The notes beneath the pieces are model-generated. The model searched no databases. It was not told the DNA's origin and saw nothing but the letters and a program-made list of their open reading frames with translations. A stretch of 64,000 nucleotides of DNA from [Muricauda] lutisoli (nom. illeg.) (GTDB taxonomy: Bacteria > Bacteroidota > Bacteroidia > Flavobacteriales > Flavobacteriaceae): assembly GCF_017313105.1 (NCBI RefSeq), contig NZ_JAFLND010000003.1, positions 186,001 to 250,000 of the forward strand. The letters run 5' to 3'. Below are positions 26,787-34,581 of this stretch, piece by piece (the first letter of the stretch is position 1; every line of letters starts with the position of its first letter). A program made the translations under genes and the position numbers.

Positions 26787-26871
26787 GCATGAATGGATCA
26801 ACGTACGAGAAATGAATTTGAGTTCCAGAGTGTTGTGTTTACAGGTGTTTTCTGACATCTGTATTTTGGAT

Positions 26872-26902
26872 AAAAAAAGCCACCAAGAATTTCTTGGTGG
26901 CT
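26872..26902 (-). terminator. Terminator of the OmpA/TSP3 gene
   Basis: A perfect 12-bp stem AGCCACCAAGAA / TTCTTGGTGGCT with one central base runs, on the minus strand, into seven T residues. It lies 86 bp beyond the OmpA-family stop. Confidence 0.85.
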
Positions 26903-26987
26903 TTACAACCCTTGATTATTGGAGAATTTATAAGTTACCCCAAACCTTGGGTACTAAAAAAACAATCATCAAATATGGGTAGGATGG

Positions 26988-29111
26988 TTATTTTATCAGG
27001 TTAATTTCTACCCTTCTGTTCTGTTTTCTTCCGAGTTTTGTGGTATTGGAGGCTATTGGTTTTTCTTCTCCATATCCTATTGCGGTGAGTCTGCTTCCAG
27101 AAATTCCTTCGTTGATCAAGAGATCCCTAACGGAATTTGCCCTTGCTTCTGAGAGTCTTTGGTTGCTCTCGTTGCTTCCCACGCTATCTGTGTGCCCTTC
27201 CACGGTGAATTTGGCATTTGGGTATTCGTTCAGGATTTGGATAATATCTACGATCATAGAAATCGATTCTGATTTGATGGAGGCCTTGCCTGTGTCGAAC
27301 AGAATTGTTTTTGCATATTCGTTCAATTGCTTTTGGACTTCTTTTGTTACCTCGGGACAACCATTATTGCTTATTGGGCCAGCTACGTTAGGACATTCGT
27401 CGTCAATGTCCACCAAGGTGTCCCCATCGGTATCTGGGCATCCTTTATGTTCCATGCTTCCTGGATTTTTTGGACAACGATCATCTTTGTCGATGATACC
27501 ATCACCATCGGTATCCGGGCATCCGTTGTGCTCTTTGTTTCCTGGTTCATTGGGGCAATCATCGTCCTTGTCTAGAACACCATCTCCATCGGTATCTTTC
27601 CAAGGGCATCCATTGTTTTCTTCTGGCCCTGCTTCGCTGGGGCAGTTGTCATCCTTATCAAGAATGCCGTCACCATCGGTGTCTTTCCAAGGGCATCCAT
27701 TGTTTTCTATGGGGCCAGGTGTTTCTGGGCAATGGTCCACATCGTCTTTTAGGCCATCCTTGTCCTTATCCCGCAATTTGCTCTGATATATAGGAACTTT
27801 GACACCCGCATAGGCATCCAATGATTTGCTCTGTCCAAATAGCGATGTCAGGATTGAACCAGACCCTAAAAAAAATGGTCCTGCCCTGAGTCCAGCTCCC
27901 CAACGAAAGCCGGCTCCATTCATTACGCTGAAAGGAGAATAAATACTCAACCATGCAGTTTCCAACCTTGGTGTAAGTGAAACTTGATTATGGATATGTT
28001 GGGTGTTGATGTTGTTTTTTCCCTTTAATGAAATATCGGAGTTCAGGTTTAGGTAGAATGTTGAATTTATGTTCCAATCCACATTGGCATGCAATGCGGT
28101 GGGCAGTACCGATTTTGATGATTTTTCTAGGGAACTGATGGCATCAAAGTTGTTGTCCAACGCATCATCCAGCTCCAGACCATCAAAATTATCCGTACTC
28201 TGTGTCTTGTTAAGGTCATAGGTGTCTTCCGTGCTTCTATGGTTGTTTATACTTCCAATATCTGAGATGGATGCACCAAACTTTAACTTATACTTGTTCA
28301 CACCTCGGTTGGAAATGGGTTCACCGTCCATATTTACCAACTGCTGGTCTTCGTGATCAGGCCTCCATTCATAAACAAACCCAAGGTCTGTTCCAAAACC
28401 GGTGGATCGACCATAATTTTTATCGCCTTGAGTGTCGGTTCCGTATGTCAATGTTCCATTGGTAGTGACCTCATTTGCTGCAGCATTATGGTCAATGCTT
28501 ACCTCTGAACCATCAATATAGATATGGTGTATTCCGGTAAGATACTTAAGGGTAAGCCCTCCTTTAAGGAAATGTTCACCCCCATCCGCCAGTACCCTCG
28601 CATAGGTGGCCCCAATTTCCGTCCACAGGTTTAATGCTCCGGATATATTCCCTTCATCGATAAAGAAGTCCTCATTCTCATCGAAACCACCTTCTTTATC
28701 TATGGTGGTTCCATTGATATCATCTACATTGAGGAAGAGCCTACCCCTTGTGTAAACGCCTACTGAGTGTTTTTCGGACAAGGTGAACATGGCCGATGGT
28801 CCTAAGATATCAACATTGGCAACCAGGAAATTATTTTCCTTTGGGGTTGTTTTGGCTTCATCAAAGGTTTTGTTGAAGTCATTGAAGGCATTACCTAAAT
28901 CGACACCGAGATAATCGTTGCCAAAAAAGGCACTTGCACTTATTAGGTTGATATCCAATTTTAGCCTGGAGTCCGCTATGTTGGCAGGGTTTGAAATAAT
29001 ACCATGTACCCCACTGTAATTATCAGTAAGTAGGCCTTCATAGGATTGGGCTTTAAGCATATACACCGATATGAAGAACACTATGCCCAGTGAAATTTTT
29101 TTTGAAAACAT
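26988..29111 (-). CDS. OmpA-family outer-membrane protein with TSP type 3 repeats (DUF5723-like barrel)
   Basis: From the chosen start ([22 protein letters not shown] signal peptide) the protein has 707 residues; the frame is open 25 codons further (to 29186), but those residues ([16 protein letters not shown]) do not look like a signal peptide. A DUF5723-like barrel ([20 protein letters not shown]) fills the first 460 residues. Five thrombospondin type 3 calcium-binding repeats follow ([15 protein letters not shown] type, each with NNGCP or HNGCP). The C-terminal OmpA domain shows [20 protein letters not shown] and RRVEINL, which binds peptidoglycan diaminopimelate. It should sit in the outer membrane and tether it to the wall. 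Two LytTR-type sites lie upstream, one 98 bp before this start. Confidence 0.88.
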   Translation of the reverse strand: MFSKKISLGIVFFISVYMLKAQSYEGLLTDNYSGVHGIISNPANIADSRLKLDINLISASAFFGNDYLGVDLGNAFNDFNKTFDEAKTTPKENNFLVANVDILGPSAMFTLSEKHSVGVYTRGRLFLNVDDINGTTIDKEGGFDENEDFFIDEGNISGALNLWTEIGATYARVLADGGEHFLKGGLTLKYLTGIHHIYIDGSEVSIDHNAAANEVTTNGTLTYGTDTQGDKNYGRSTGFGTDLGFVYEWRPDHEDQQLVNMDGEPISNRGVNKYKLKFGASISDIGSINNHRSTEDTYDLNKTQSTDNFDGLELDDALDNNFDAISSLEKSSKSVLPTALHANVDWNINSTFYLNLNSDISLKGKNNINTQHIHNQVSLTPRLETAWLSIYSPFSVMNGAGFRWGAGLRAGPFFLGSGSILTSLFGQSKSLDAYAGVKVPIYQSKLRDKDKDGLKDDVDHCPETPGPIENNGCPWKDTDGDGILDKDDNCPSEAGPEENNGCPWKDTDGDGVLDKDDDCPNEPGNKEHNGCPDTDGDGIIDKDDRCPKNPGSMEHKGCPDTDGDTLVDIDDECPNVAGPISNNGCPEVTKEVQKQLNEYAKTILFDTGKASIKSESISMIVDIIQILNEYPNAKFTVEGHTDSVGSNESNQRLSEARANSVRDLLINEGISGSRLTAIGYGEEKPIASNTTKLGRKQNRRVEINLIK

Positions 29112-29208
29112 GTTTAAATACATTTTTGTTAGACCTAAAGGTTCAGGTCCAGGTTGTTTTTTTAAATCACAACAAATAGAGTACAAATAAGGTTATGACA
29201 ACTAGGGG

Positions 29209-29241
29209 AATAAACGAATGGACACTTTCAATTGATGGATA
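29209..29241 (-). promoter_or_regulatory. LytTR-type direct-repeat site B (OmpA gene, proximal)
   Basis: Minus-strand half-sites TATCCATCAATT (29230-29241) and CATTCGTTTATT (29209-29220) start exactly 21 bp apart. TTCGTTTAT fits the LytTR half-site at 8 of 9 positions. It is 98 bp before the chosen OmpA start. Confidence 0.55.
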
Positions 29242-29333
29242 ATGAAGTTGGATTTATGAAAGCTTTGATAACGAGGAGTAAAACTGAAGAATTGTGAAAC
29301 ATTGAAGAGTTTCGGAGAAAACCAGAAATGGAG

Positions 29334-29386
29334 GGTTTTTGAATAAAAACCATTACGACCAAGGAATTTAAAATTCCTTGGCGTAA
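29334..29386. other. Two adjacent perfect hairpins upstream of the OmpA gene
   Basis: GGTTTTT/AAAAACC with loop GAAT (29334-29351) is followed directly by CCAAGGAATTT/AAATTCCTTGG with a single central base (29359-29381). The second is extended by TTACG/CGTAA across one bulged A to 29386. No T-tract follows on either strand. The pair lies between LytTR sites B and C in a gap (29112-29657) that otherwise holds no gene. Confidence 0.5.
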
Positions 29387-29543
29387 CGGAAACCTCAACT
29401 AAACTAATCACTTTAATGACCAATACTCGTCAAAAGTGAATTGCTATATGTGCATACGTTAAAAATTGTTTTTGTATTTCAATTGTACTTAACGCATTGT
29501 TGCGGAACAAACATAAAACCTAAAATTGATTTAAAAGCACCTC

Positions 29544-29576
29544 ATTTTACGGATGGGCTTTTTCAACTAACCAATG
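29544..29576 (-). promoter_or_regulatory. LytTR-type direct-repeat site C (distal)
   Basis: Minus-strand half-sites CATTGGTTAGTT (29565-29576) and CATCCGTAAAAT (29544-29555) start exactly 21 bp apart, and the spacer GAAAAAGCC resembles GAGAAGGCC of site A. It is about 430 bp before the OmpA start, so it may serve an unseen transcript in the gap. Confidence 0.5.
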
Positions 29577-29606
29577 CCCTTTTTGGTTTGAGGAAGAAAA
29601 TGAGGT

Positions 29607-29634
29607 AAAAAAAAACAGCCCTAAAAGGGCTGTT
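29607..29634 (-). terminator. Terminator of the YegP-like gene
   Basis: AACAGCCC/GGGCTGTT hairpin (29614-29634) followed on the minus strand by a run of at least eight T residues, 24 bp after the YegP-like stop. Confidence 0.9.
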
Positions 29635-29657
29635 CCATATGGTTTGAAAAGTATTGT

Positions 29658-29987
29658 TTATTCAACTTCTTCTACCGATGCATCGGGAGCATTCTTTTTA
29701 ACGGAGGCAACACCGTTTTCCATAGCGGATTCGCTGGAATACATTTCGCTGTTTCCAATAACTTGGCCGTTGGATGCCTTTAGGTTGAAGTATGGGCTTC
29801 CGTCCTTTGCCTTGTTTCTTTCAAAATTTCCATCGTCCTGTGAATGTTTTTTCACAGACTCGATACCATTTTCACAAGCATCTTTGGATGAATATCCTTG
29901 GCTGCTTAAAATAACTTGACCGTTTCCAGCTTTTAAATTGAACCGGAACTTTCCAGCCTTATCCGTTTTAATCTCAAATTTTCCCAT
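29658..29987 (-). CDS. YegP family protein (two DUF1508 repeats)
   Basis: The 109-residue protein is a tandem of two DUF1508 units. Each has FRFNLKAGNGQVILSSQGYSS or YFNLKASNGQVIGNSEMYSS, followed by a helix like ENGIESVKKH. YegP proteins are small, cytoplasmic, and of unproven biochemical role; the two-repeat form and length are standard. A short acidic tail (DASVEEVE) follows the second unit. It is a single gene between the proA terminator and its own terminator. Confidence 0.9.
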   Translation of the reverse strand: MGKFEIKTDKAGKFRFNLKAGNGQVILSSQGYSSKDACENGIESVKKHSQDDGNFERNKAKDGSPYFNLKASNGQVIGNSEMYSSESAMENGVASVKKNAPDASVEEVE

Positions 29988-30121
29988 ATTTATTCTATTT
30001 TAAGTAATAAATCTAGATATTTTCTTAAAAAATGACCAATAAAAGAGGTGAAAAATATCAATAAAATAAAGTTTTAGGCTTTTGGGTCATGAAATTGTAA
30101 TAGTACTATGATGATTGTCAT

Positions 30122-30149
30122 AAAAAAAGGAGGCGAATAGCCTCCTTTT
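30122..30149 (-). terminator. Terminator of the proC-proB-proA transcript
   Basis: AAAAGGAGGC/GCCTCCTTTT (10 bp, loop GAATA) with a T-tract on the minus strand, 21 bp beyond the proA stop. Confidence 0.9.
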
Positions 30150-30170
30150 AACATTGTGTTTTTATATCTG

Positions 30171-31370
30171 TTACACCCTAATTTGACCGTCACCGAATAC
30201 ATAGTATTTGTTGGTGACCAATTGTTTTAGGCCCAATGGACCTCTATGGTGTAATTTGTCCGTACTAATGGCGAGTTCTGCACCGACCCCCATTTGTCCA
30301 CCGTCGGTAAATCGAGTGGAGGCGTTTTGGTACACAGCTGCACAGTCCACGTTTTCCATAAATGTTTTGGCAACATCATTGTTCTCTGTCATTATGGAAG
30401 CGGAGTGTCCACCGGAATTGTTGTTGATTTTTTCCACGGCTTCGTCAATATTGTTGACTGCACCGATAACACATTTCATGGCCAAAAACTCTTCTTGCCA
30501 AATGGAATCGTCGGTAATGGTGTCCTCGTTCGTCAATACTTTTTTGACCTCGTCATCCACTATAATGGAAACTTTGTTGGCGGTGAGTACCTGCTGCAAT
30601 TCCTTGAGCTTATCCTCGTAACCATCAATTTGGGTATCCATCAAAATTTTGTCCAATGCGTTACAGGCGGAAATCTTGTGGGTTTTTGCGTTCAAAATTA
30701 CTTTTAAACTTTTTTCCCAATCAGCTTCCTTGTGAACATACAGGAAGTTGTTTCCCCTACCGCTGATCAGTACAGCGCACTTGGCGTGTTCTTTTACAAA
30801 TGCAATCAAACGTTCGCCGCCACGCGGTACAATGAGGTCTAAATCCTGGTCTGGATTCCTTAAGAACTCCTGTGTTTGTGTCCTGTCCATTTCCAAGAAC
30901 TGGATAAAGTCCTCGGACAGGCCATTTTCTGTCAAGGCCTGGTGCCAAAACTTAACCAAGGCTTTATTGCTGTGGTAGGCTTCTTTACCTCCTTTGAGCA
31001 AGATTTTATTGTTGGCCTTAAATGCAAGTACGGCAGCCTCAACAGTAACATCAGGGCGGGATTCGTAAATAATCATTATAGTGCCAAAAGGAGCTGTTCT
31101 GTTGATGATCTTTAACCCGTTGTCCAATTCCCTTGTCGAGATTTCCTTGTTAACGGGGTCATCTTGCAAACGAACCTCCTTTACGGCCTGGATCATTTGA
31201 TCCACTTTCTTTTGGTCCACTACCAAACGATCGTACAATGCTTGATCGTCGCGGTTAAATGCGTCTAGATCTTTTTTGTTTGCTTGGAGCAATTCGTCCC
31301 GATTTTCATCAAGGATACGCTCCATATCTTTTAATACTTTATTTTTTAAATCTGTGTTCAATAATTTCAT
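30171..31370 (-). CDS. proA: Glutamate-5-semialdehyde dehydrogenase (gamma-glutamyl phosphate reductase)
   Basis: Second step of proline synthesis: NADPH-dependent reduction of glutamyl-5-phosphate to the semialdehyde. The 399-residue chain has the aldehyde-dehydrogenase fold with FGTIMIIYESRPDVTVEAAVLAFKA cut in the middle by the usual turn, LKGGKEAYHSN, VPRGGERLI and the catalytic cysteine in KISACNALDKIL. GALAISTDKLHHRGP-type residues (AELAISTDKLHHRGPLGL) near the C-terminus are a ProA hallmark. It begins 5 bp after proB and is the last gene of the run before a strong terminator. Confidence 0.95.
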   Translation of the reverse strand: MKLLNTDLKNKVLKDMERILDENRDELLQANKKDLDAFNRDDQALYDRLVVDQKKVDQMIQAVKEVRLQDDPVNKEISTRELDNGLKIINRTAPFGTIMIIYESRPDVTVEAAVLAFKANNKILLKGGKEAYHSNKALVKFWHQALTENGLSEDFIQFLEMDRTQTQEFLRNPDQDLDLIVPRGGERLIAFVKEHAKCAVLISGRGNNFLYVHKEADWEKSLKVILNAKTHKISACNALDKILMDTQIDGYEDKLKELQQVLTANKVSIIVDDEVKKVLTNEDTITDDSIWQEEFLAMKCVIGAVNNIDEAVEKINNNSGGHSASIMTENNDVAKTFMENVDCAAVYQNASTRFTDGGQMGVGAELAISTDKLHHRGPLGLKQLVTNKYYVFGDGQIRV

Positions 31371-31375
31371 TACTG

Positions 31376-32146
31376 TTATTTTGAAACTTCTGTTCCTACG
31401 TTTTTTCCTTCTACAATATCCAGGATTACGTTTTCTCGTTTTCCGTTTACAATGTAAGATGGAATATTGTCGGCTGCTGCTTTTTGGGCATAGCTCAATT
31501 TTGAACCCATGCCGCCACGGCCTTCTCCTTCTTGTTTGTTTCCTTCTTCAATGTATTTCTCCAAGTCTTCTTTCGGCTCAACTTTGTCTATTACTTTGGA
31601 CTCCTCTTTTTCGGGGTGTCCGTCGTAAAGGCCATCTATGTCCGTCATCAGGATAAGTTTGTCGGCTTTCATCAACTGTGCCAACAAAGTGGCCAGCTCA
31701 TCGTTGTCCGAGAACATGGACATGGAAACGGAAACTGCATCATCCTCATTGGCTATTGGGATAACTCCTTCAGAAAGGAGCCCTTCAAGGCAATTGATCA
31801 TGTTGTCGCGGTGCACTCCAGGGTTAAAATCCCTTTTTGTAGGGAGTACCTGGGCACATTTCATTCCGTAATCATTGAATATATTATAATAGTGCCTCAT
31901 CATTCTGGGTTGCCCAATGGCGGAATATACTTGCCTACGTTGGGTTTTATCTTTGATTTTCGCTTTTCCCAGCACTTCTTTACCGGCGATTACCGATCCA
32001 GAAGAAACCAAAATGGTCATGATGTCTCGTTCGTATAGCTCAGCAATTTGTTGTACCAAACTGTTGAGTACAGGTCTTACAATTCTGTTGTCTTTATTGG
32101 TCATCACATTTGTACCTACTTTGATGACCACTAGTTCTTTATACAT
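31376..32146 (-). CDS. proB: Glutamate 5-kinase (short form, no PUA domain)
   Basis: First step of proline synthesis: ATP-dependent phosphorylation of glutamate. It has the amino-acid-kinase fold, with VIKVGTNVMTNKDN at the N-terminus, VSSGSVIAGKEVL, FSDNDELATLLAQLMKADKL and LMTDIDGLYDGHP, then GGMGSKLSYAQKAA. At 256 residues it lacks the C-terminal PUA domain of the 367-residue E. coli enzyme, so its proline feedback behaviour may differ. It sits between proC (3-bp gap) and proA (5-bp gap). Confidence 0.94.
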   Translation of the reverse strand: MYKELVVIKVGTNVMTNKDNRIVRPVLNSLVQQIAELYERDIMTILVSSGSVIAGKEVLGKAKIKDKTQRRQVYSAIGQPRMMRHYYNIFNDYGMKCAQVLPTKRDFNPGVHRDNMINCLEGLLSEGVIPIANEDDAVSVSMSMFSDNDELATLLAQLMKADKLILMTDIDGLYDGHPEKEESKVIDKVEPKEDLEKYIEEGNKQEGEGRGGMGSKLSYAQKAAADNIPSYIVNGKRENVILDIVEGKNVGTEVSK

Positions 32147-32149
32147 GTT

Positions 32150-32956
32150 TTAGTATTCTTCGCCAAGTTCCACAGCTCTACCAAATGCTGCGAAGGCGGC
32201 TTCTTTGATTAATTCATTTACATTATTGTCTTCCATGGAATCCAGGGCGGCCCTAGTGGTTCCTCCTTTGGAGGCGACCATTTCCATCCAAGTGTCGGGG
32301 TTTAGGTTGTTTTGGTTGAACAGCTCCACCGCACCTGTAAAGGTTTGGCTTACCAATACCTTGGAAACGTTCTCCGAGAATCCCATTTGAAGCGCGGCCT
32401 CCATCATACTCTGCATAAAGTAGAATACGTATGCGGGACCACTTCCTGAAATTCCCGTTGATGCATCAATAAATTTTTCATTTTTCACCCTAAGGGATTT
32501 TCCAGTGGTGTCCAGCAGGCCTTCTACCATAAAAAGTTCCAAACGGGAAACCTCTTCGGCGGATACATAGCTGGTTAGGCCCTTGCCAACCTGAGCGGGC
32601 AAATTGGGCATGGCCCTAACCACTTTTTTGATTCCTAGGGATTCTTGTATAAAGTTGATGGTAACCCCGGCCATTATTGAAATGAACAATTGCTCCGGAT
32701 TCACCAATTTTTTCATGCGCTCAAAAAGTTCTTCGGCATGATAGGGTTTTACGGCCAAAAAGATGATGTCTGCTTGTGGTACGCAGTCTTCAATCTTGTC
32801 AATGGCATCGAAATAGGCAATTTTACCTACTTCTTCTAATTTTTCTTTTGACTTGTCCAGCACCATAATGTTGCGTTTTTTCAACAATTTGGATTTAGAC
32901 ATACCTGTGGCATAGGTAAGCCCCATGTTACCTGCGCCAATAACCAATACTTTCAT
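32150..32956 (-). CDS. proC: Pyrroline-5-carboxylate reductase
   Basis: Last step of proline synthesis: NAD(P)H reduction of 1-pyrroline-5-carboxylate. The 268-residue protein starts with the Rossmann motif VIGAGNMGLTYATGM and has LAVKPYHAEE, ISIMAGVTINFIQESLG, VRAMPNLPAQVGKG and the C-terminal signature GISGSGPAYVFYFMQSM and SKGGTTRAAL. All three proline enzymes therefore lie in one run, in the order proC-proB-proA, downstream of rpsU and a 63-residue ORF. Gaps to proB are 3 bp and to the upstream ORF 39 bp. Confidence 0.95.
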   Translation of the reverse strand: MKVLVIGAGNMGLTYATGMSKSKLLKKRNIMVLDKSKEKLEEVGKIAYFDAIDKIEDCVPQADIIFLAVKPYHAEELFERMKKLVNPEQLFISIMAGVTINFIQESLGIKKVVRAMPNLPAQVGKGLTSYVSAEEVSRLELFMVEGLLDTTGKSLRVKNEKFIDASTGISGSGPAYVFYFMQSMMEAALQMGFSENVSKVLVSQTFTGAVELFNQNNLNPDTWMEMVASKGGTTRAALDSMEDNNVNELIKEAAFAAFGRAVELGEEY

Positions 32957-32995
32957 TGTTTTTATTAAAGGGTTATAAAATAAATTATAATGGTG

Positions 32996-33187
32996 TTATG
33001 CTAATACATTGCATTCTTTGCAATCTTTGATTTTACCGTTGTAAGTTGCTCGGTATTTGTGCAAAGTGCGGACGGGAAGCCCCATAATATACCTTCTTAC
33101 ATATGTAACACGGGTGGTAAGCTCCCCCATTTTAACGCTATAGCGTTTTTCATATCTGGTTTCCCTTTTAATTCTTGAAAGTCTCAT
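32996..33187 (-). CDS. Small basic hypothetical protein between rpsU and proC
   Basis: The 63-residue ORF is rich in Arg, Lys and Tyr (RIKRETRYEKRYSVKMGELT) and ends in KDCKECNVLA, a CxxC-like pair. It has no membrane segment. Spacing fits a cistron: 30 bp after rpsU, 39 bp before proC, all on the minus strand. Its charge suggests RNA or ribosome association, which is only inference. I do not recognise a family, and a chance ORF cannot be excluded. Confidence 0.5.
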   Translation of the reverse strand: MRLSRIKRETRYEKRYSVKMGELTTRVTYVRRYIMGLPVRTLHKYRATYNGKIKDCKECNVLA

Positions 33188-33217
33188 TTTGTTGTTGATA
33201 CTTTTTTGTTTTTGATG

Positions 33218-33415
33218 TTATTGGTCTTCCTGTTCGTTCAGGAATTTTTGTTTGTATTGTGCCTTTTTCAATGTTTTTCGGCGCTCTACTGATTTTTTAA
33301 TGTATTCTTGACGGCTACGTATTTGGTCCAAACGCTTCGTGTTTCTATATTTTCTTTTGTAGCGTTTTAGAGCCCTTTCAATACTTTCACCTGATTTAAC
33401 TTCAATTTTTAGCAT
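33218..33415 (-). CDS. rpsU: 30S ribosomal protein S21 (bS21)
   Basis: The 65-residue basic protein shows the S21 pattern IEVKSGESIERALKRYKRKY near the N-terminus and a basic C-terminal helix (YIKKSVERRKTLKKAQYKQK). In Bacteroidota, bS21 helps hide the 16S anti-Shine-Dalgarno sequence, so its level affects initiation. The 25 nt before its ATG contain no AGGAGG-like element, which is usual for the phylum but differs from the strong SD reported for rpsU of Flavobacterium johnsoniae. It follows the GNAT gene by 8 bp and precedes a 63-residue ORF and the proline genes. Confidence 0.93.
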   Translation of the reverse strand: MLKIEVKSGESIERALKRYKRKYRNTKRLDQIRSRQEYIKKSVERRKTLKKAQYKQKFLNEQEDQ

Positions 33416-33423
33416 ATAATGGT

Positions 33424-33867
33424 TTATCTGTTCAATCTCATTTCTAAATGGGTTGCGTTGAACCCTTTTTCTTCAAAAAATTTTTTGTTTGGATATTGGT
33501 TTTCATCTGTAATATGGATGGCAACGTCCCCCTTGCAATATTGGAGCGTATAATCCAGTAGCTTCTTTTCAATATCGCCTCCCCTGTGCTCTCCGTGTAT
33601 TACAAAAAATACCAGAAAGTTCTCGGGAATATAGTCTCCCATACCTGTCTTGTTCACAACGGCCAGCCCTAATATTTCATCTTTTTCCTCCATGGCAAAA
33701 ACATAACCGCCCAAACCAGGAATGTCTTTGGTGGAGTATTGAATGGCCTTCCTAATAGCTTTCTTTGTAGCTTTTTTTCCTTCTTGATGCTCAAAAAGGA
33801 AGTTGGCGAACCTGTTAGCTTCCATGGTTGAAAGTCTAGTATAGGCATCGTAGGTCTTGATTACCAT
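33424..33867 (-). CDS. GNAT family N-acetyltransferase
   Basis: The 147-residue protein has a GNAT fold: an N-terminal helix pair, a strand with VFAMEEKDEILGLAVVNKTG, the central strand FLVFFVIHGEHRGGDIEKKLLDYTL that forms the acetyl-CoA binding beta4-alpha3 turn, and KKFFEEKGFNATHLEMRL as the late part. Substrate is unknown. It is the first gene of the run GNAT, rpsU, 63-residue ORF, proCBA, 8 bp before rpsU. That placement makes a ribosomal or small-molecule substrate plausible, but nothing in the sequence decides it. Confidence 0.8.
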   Translation of the reverse strand: MVIKTYDAYTRLSTMEANRFANFLFEHQEGKKATKKAIRKAIQYSTKDIPGLGGYVFAMEEKDEILGLAVVNKTGMGDYIPENFLVFFVIHGEHRGGDIEKKLLDYTLQYCKGDVAIHITDENQYPNKKFFEEKGFNATHLEMRLNR

Positions 33868-33953
33868 GTTGTTTTGAACGATAATAGTTCTGATTTTTTA
33901 GTTATTAGTTAACGGTTTCGAATCGGGCAAAATGGAAATACAAGTAAATCACA

Positions 33954-34046
33954 CTTGGTTCCCAAGGTATAGGCACTACTTCCCAAAAGGGAAGGTAATT
34001 ATAGGGTAGGCGGAATGAACTTATTGGGCTGGTTTCTGAATACCAG
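33954..34046 (-). promoter_or_regulatory. Structured 5-prime leader of the GNAT-rpsU-pro operon
   Basis: Between the predicted start site (about 34099) and the GNAT ATG (33867) lie about 230 nt without an ORF but with three short perfect hairpins: CTGGT/ACCAG (34029-34046), CTTCCC/GGGAAG with loop AAAA (33979-33994), and CTTGG/CCAAG (33954-33966). A structured leader ahead of a ribosomal-protein gene suggests autogenous or growth-linked control. Confidence 0.4.
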
Positions 34047-34105
34047 ATAAGTAAAACTTAGAATTCTACAGTTTTTTCTCTCGTGGAGCTTAACGTTCAT
34101 TGGTG

Positions 34106-34137
34106 CAAAGGTAAGTAAAACAGCCCTTAAATCCCAA
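34106..34137 (-). promoter_or_regulatory. Bacteroidota-type promoter of the GNAT-rpsU-pro operon
   Basis: On the minus strand TACCTTTG (34106-34113) matches TAnnTTTG exactly, with TTG at 34135-34137, 21 bp upstream, as a -33 element. It is about 240 bp before the GNAT start. The rest of the gap (34138-34581) shows no gene, tRNA or strong hairpin. Confidence 0.6.
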
Positions 34138-34581
34138 TAATACTGAGGTTTATGTTTTCTCTAACGTTTCTGCCAAAATTTTGGGAGTACATTTTGGGTT
34201 ACTCGATGGATTATTATAAGGATTGCTTAAAGTTTAGCTATGGAACGTTAAATATTCTTAAGATCGATTTTACTGGATTGCCGTTTTTGAGTTTAGTGGT
34301 GTTTTTCTATTGAATACTTCTCTTTGTTTTGAATTATTACCGCTTCAGGCTATGTGAATTATTGCTAACTTTAATTCGTTTAGCTTTGGGTACAATGGAA
34401 TTGCTGCATGGAAAAGCCTTCAAGATTCCGATAATCATTATATATGTTAGAATCATAAACTGCCTCCTGATATATTGAACTGTACAAGAACCTACCTATG
34501 CGTTATTAACCTTTTAAGCTCTTTGTAACCGATGTTACTGTAAGGCTTTCAAAGGCAAATTATCTTAACCGCACAACAATA

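Noticed and set aside
27040-27786. 248-residue plus-strand ORF opposite the OmpA/TSP3 gene
   Set aside because: Its internal repeats mirror the TSP type 3 repeats on the coding strand.
29202-29423. 73-residue minus-strand ORF in the OmpA upstream gap
   Set aside because: It runs through the perfect hairpin and a LytTR-type site and has no signal of selection; treated as non-coding.
33416-33440. Strong Shine-Dalgarno sequence before rpsU, as reported for Flavobacterium johnsoniae
   Set aside because: No AGGAGG-like run occurs in the 25 nt upstream of this ATG.
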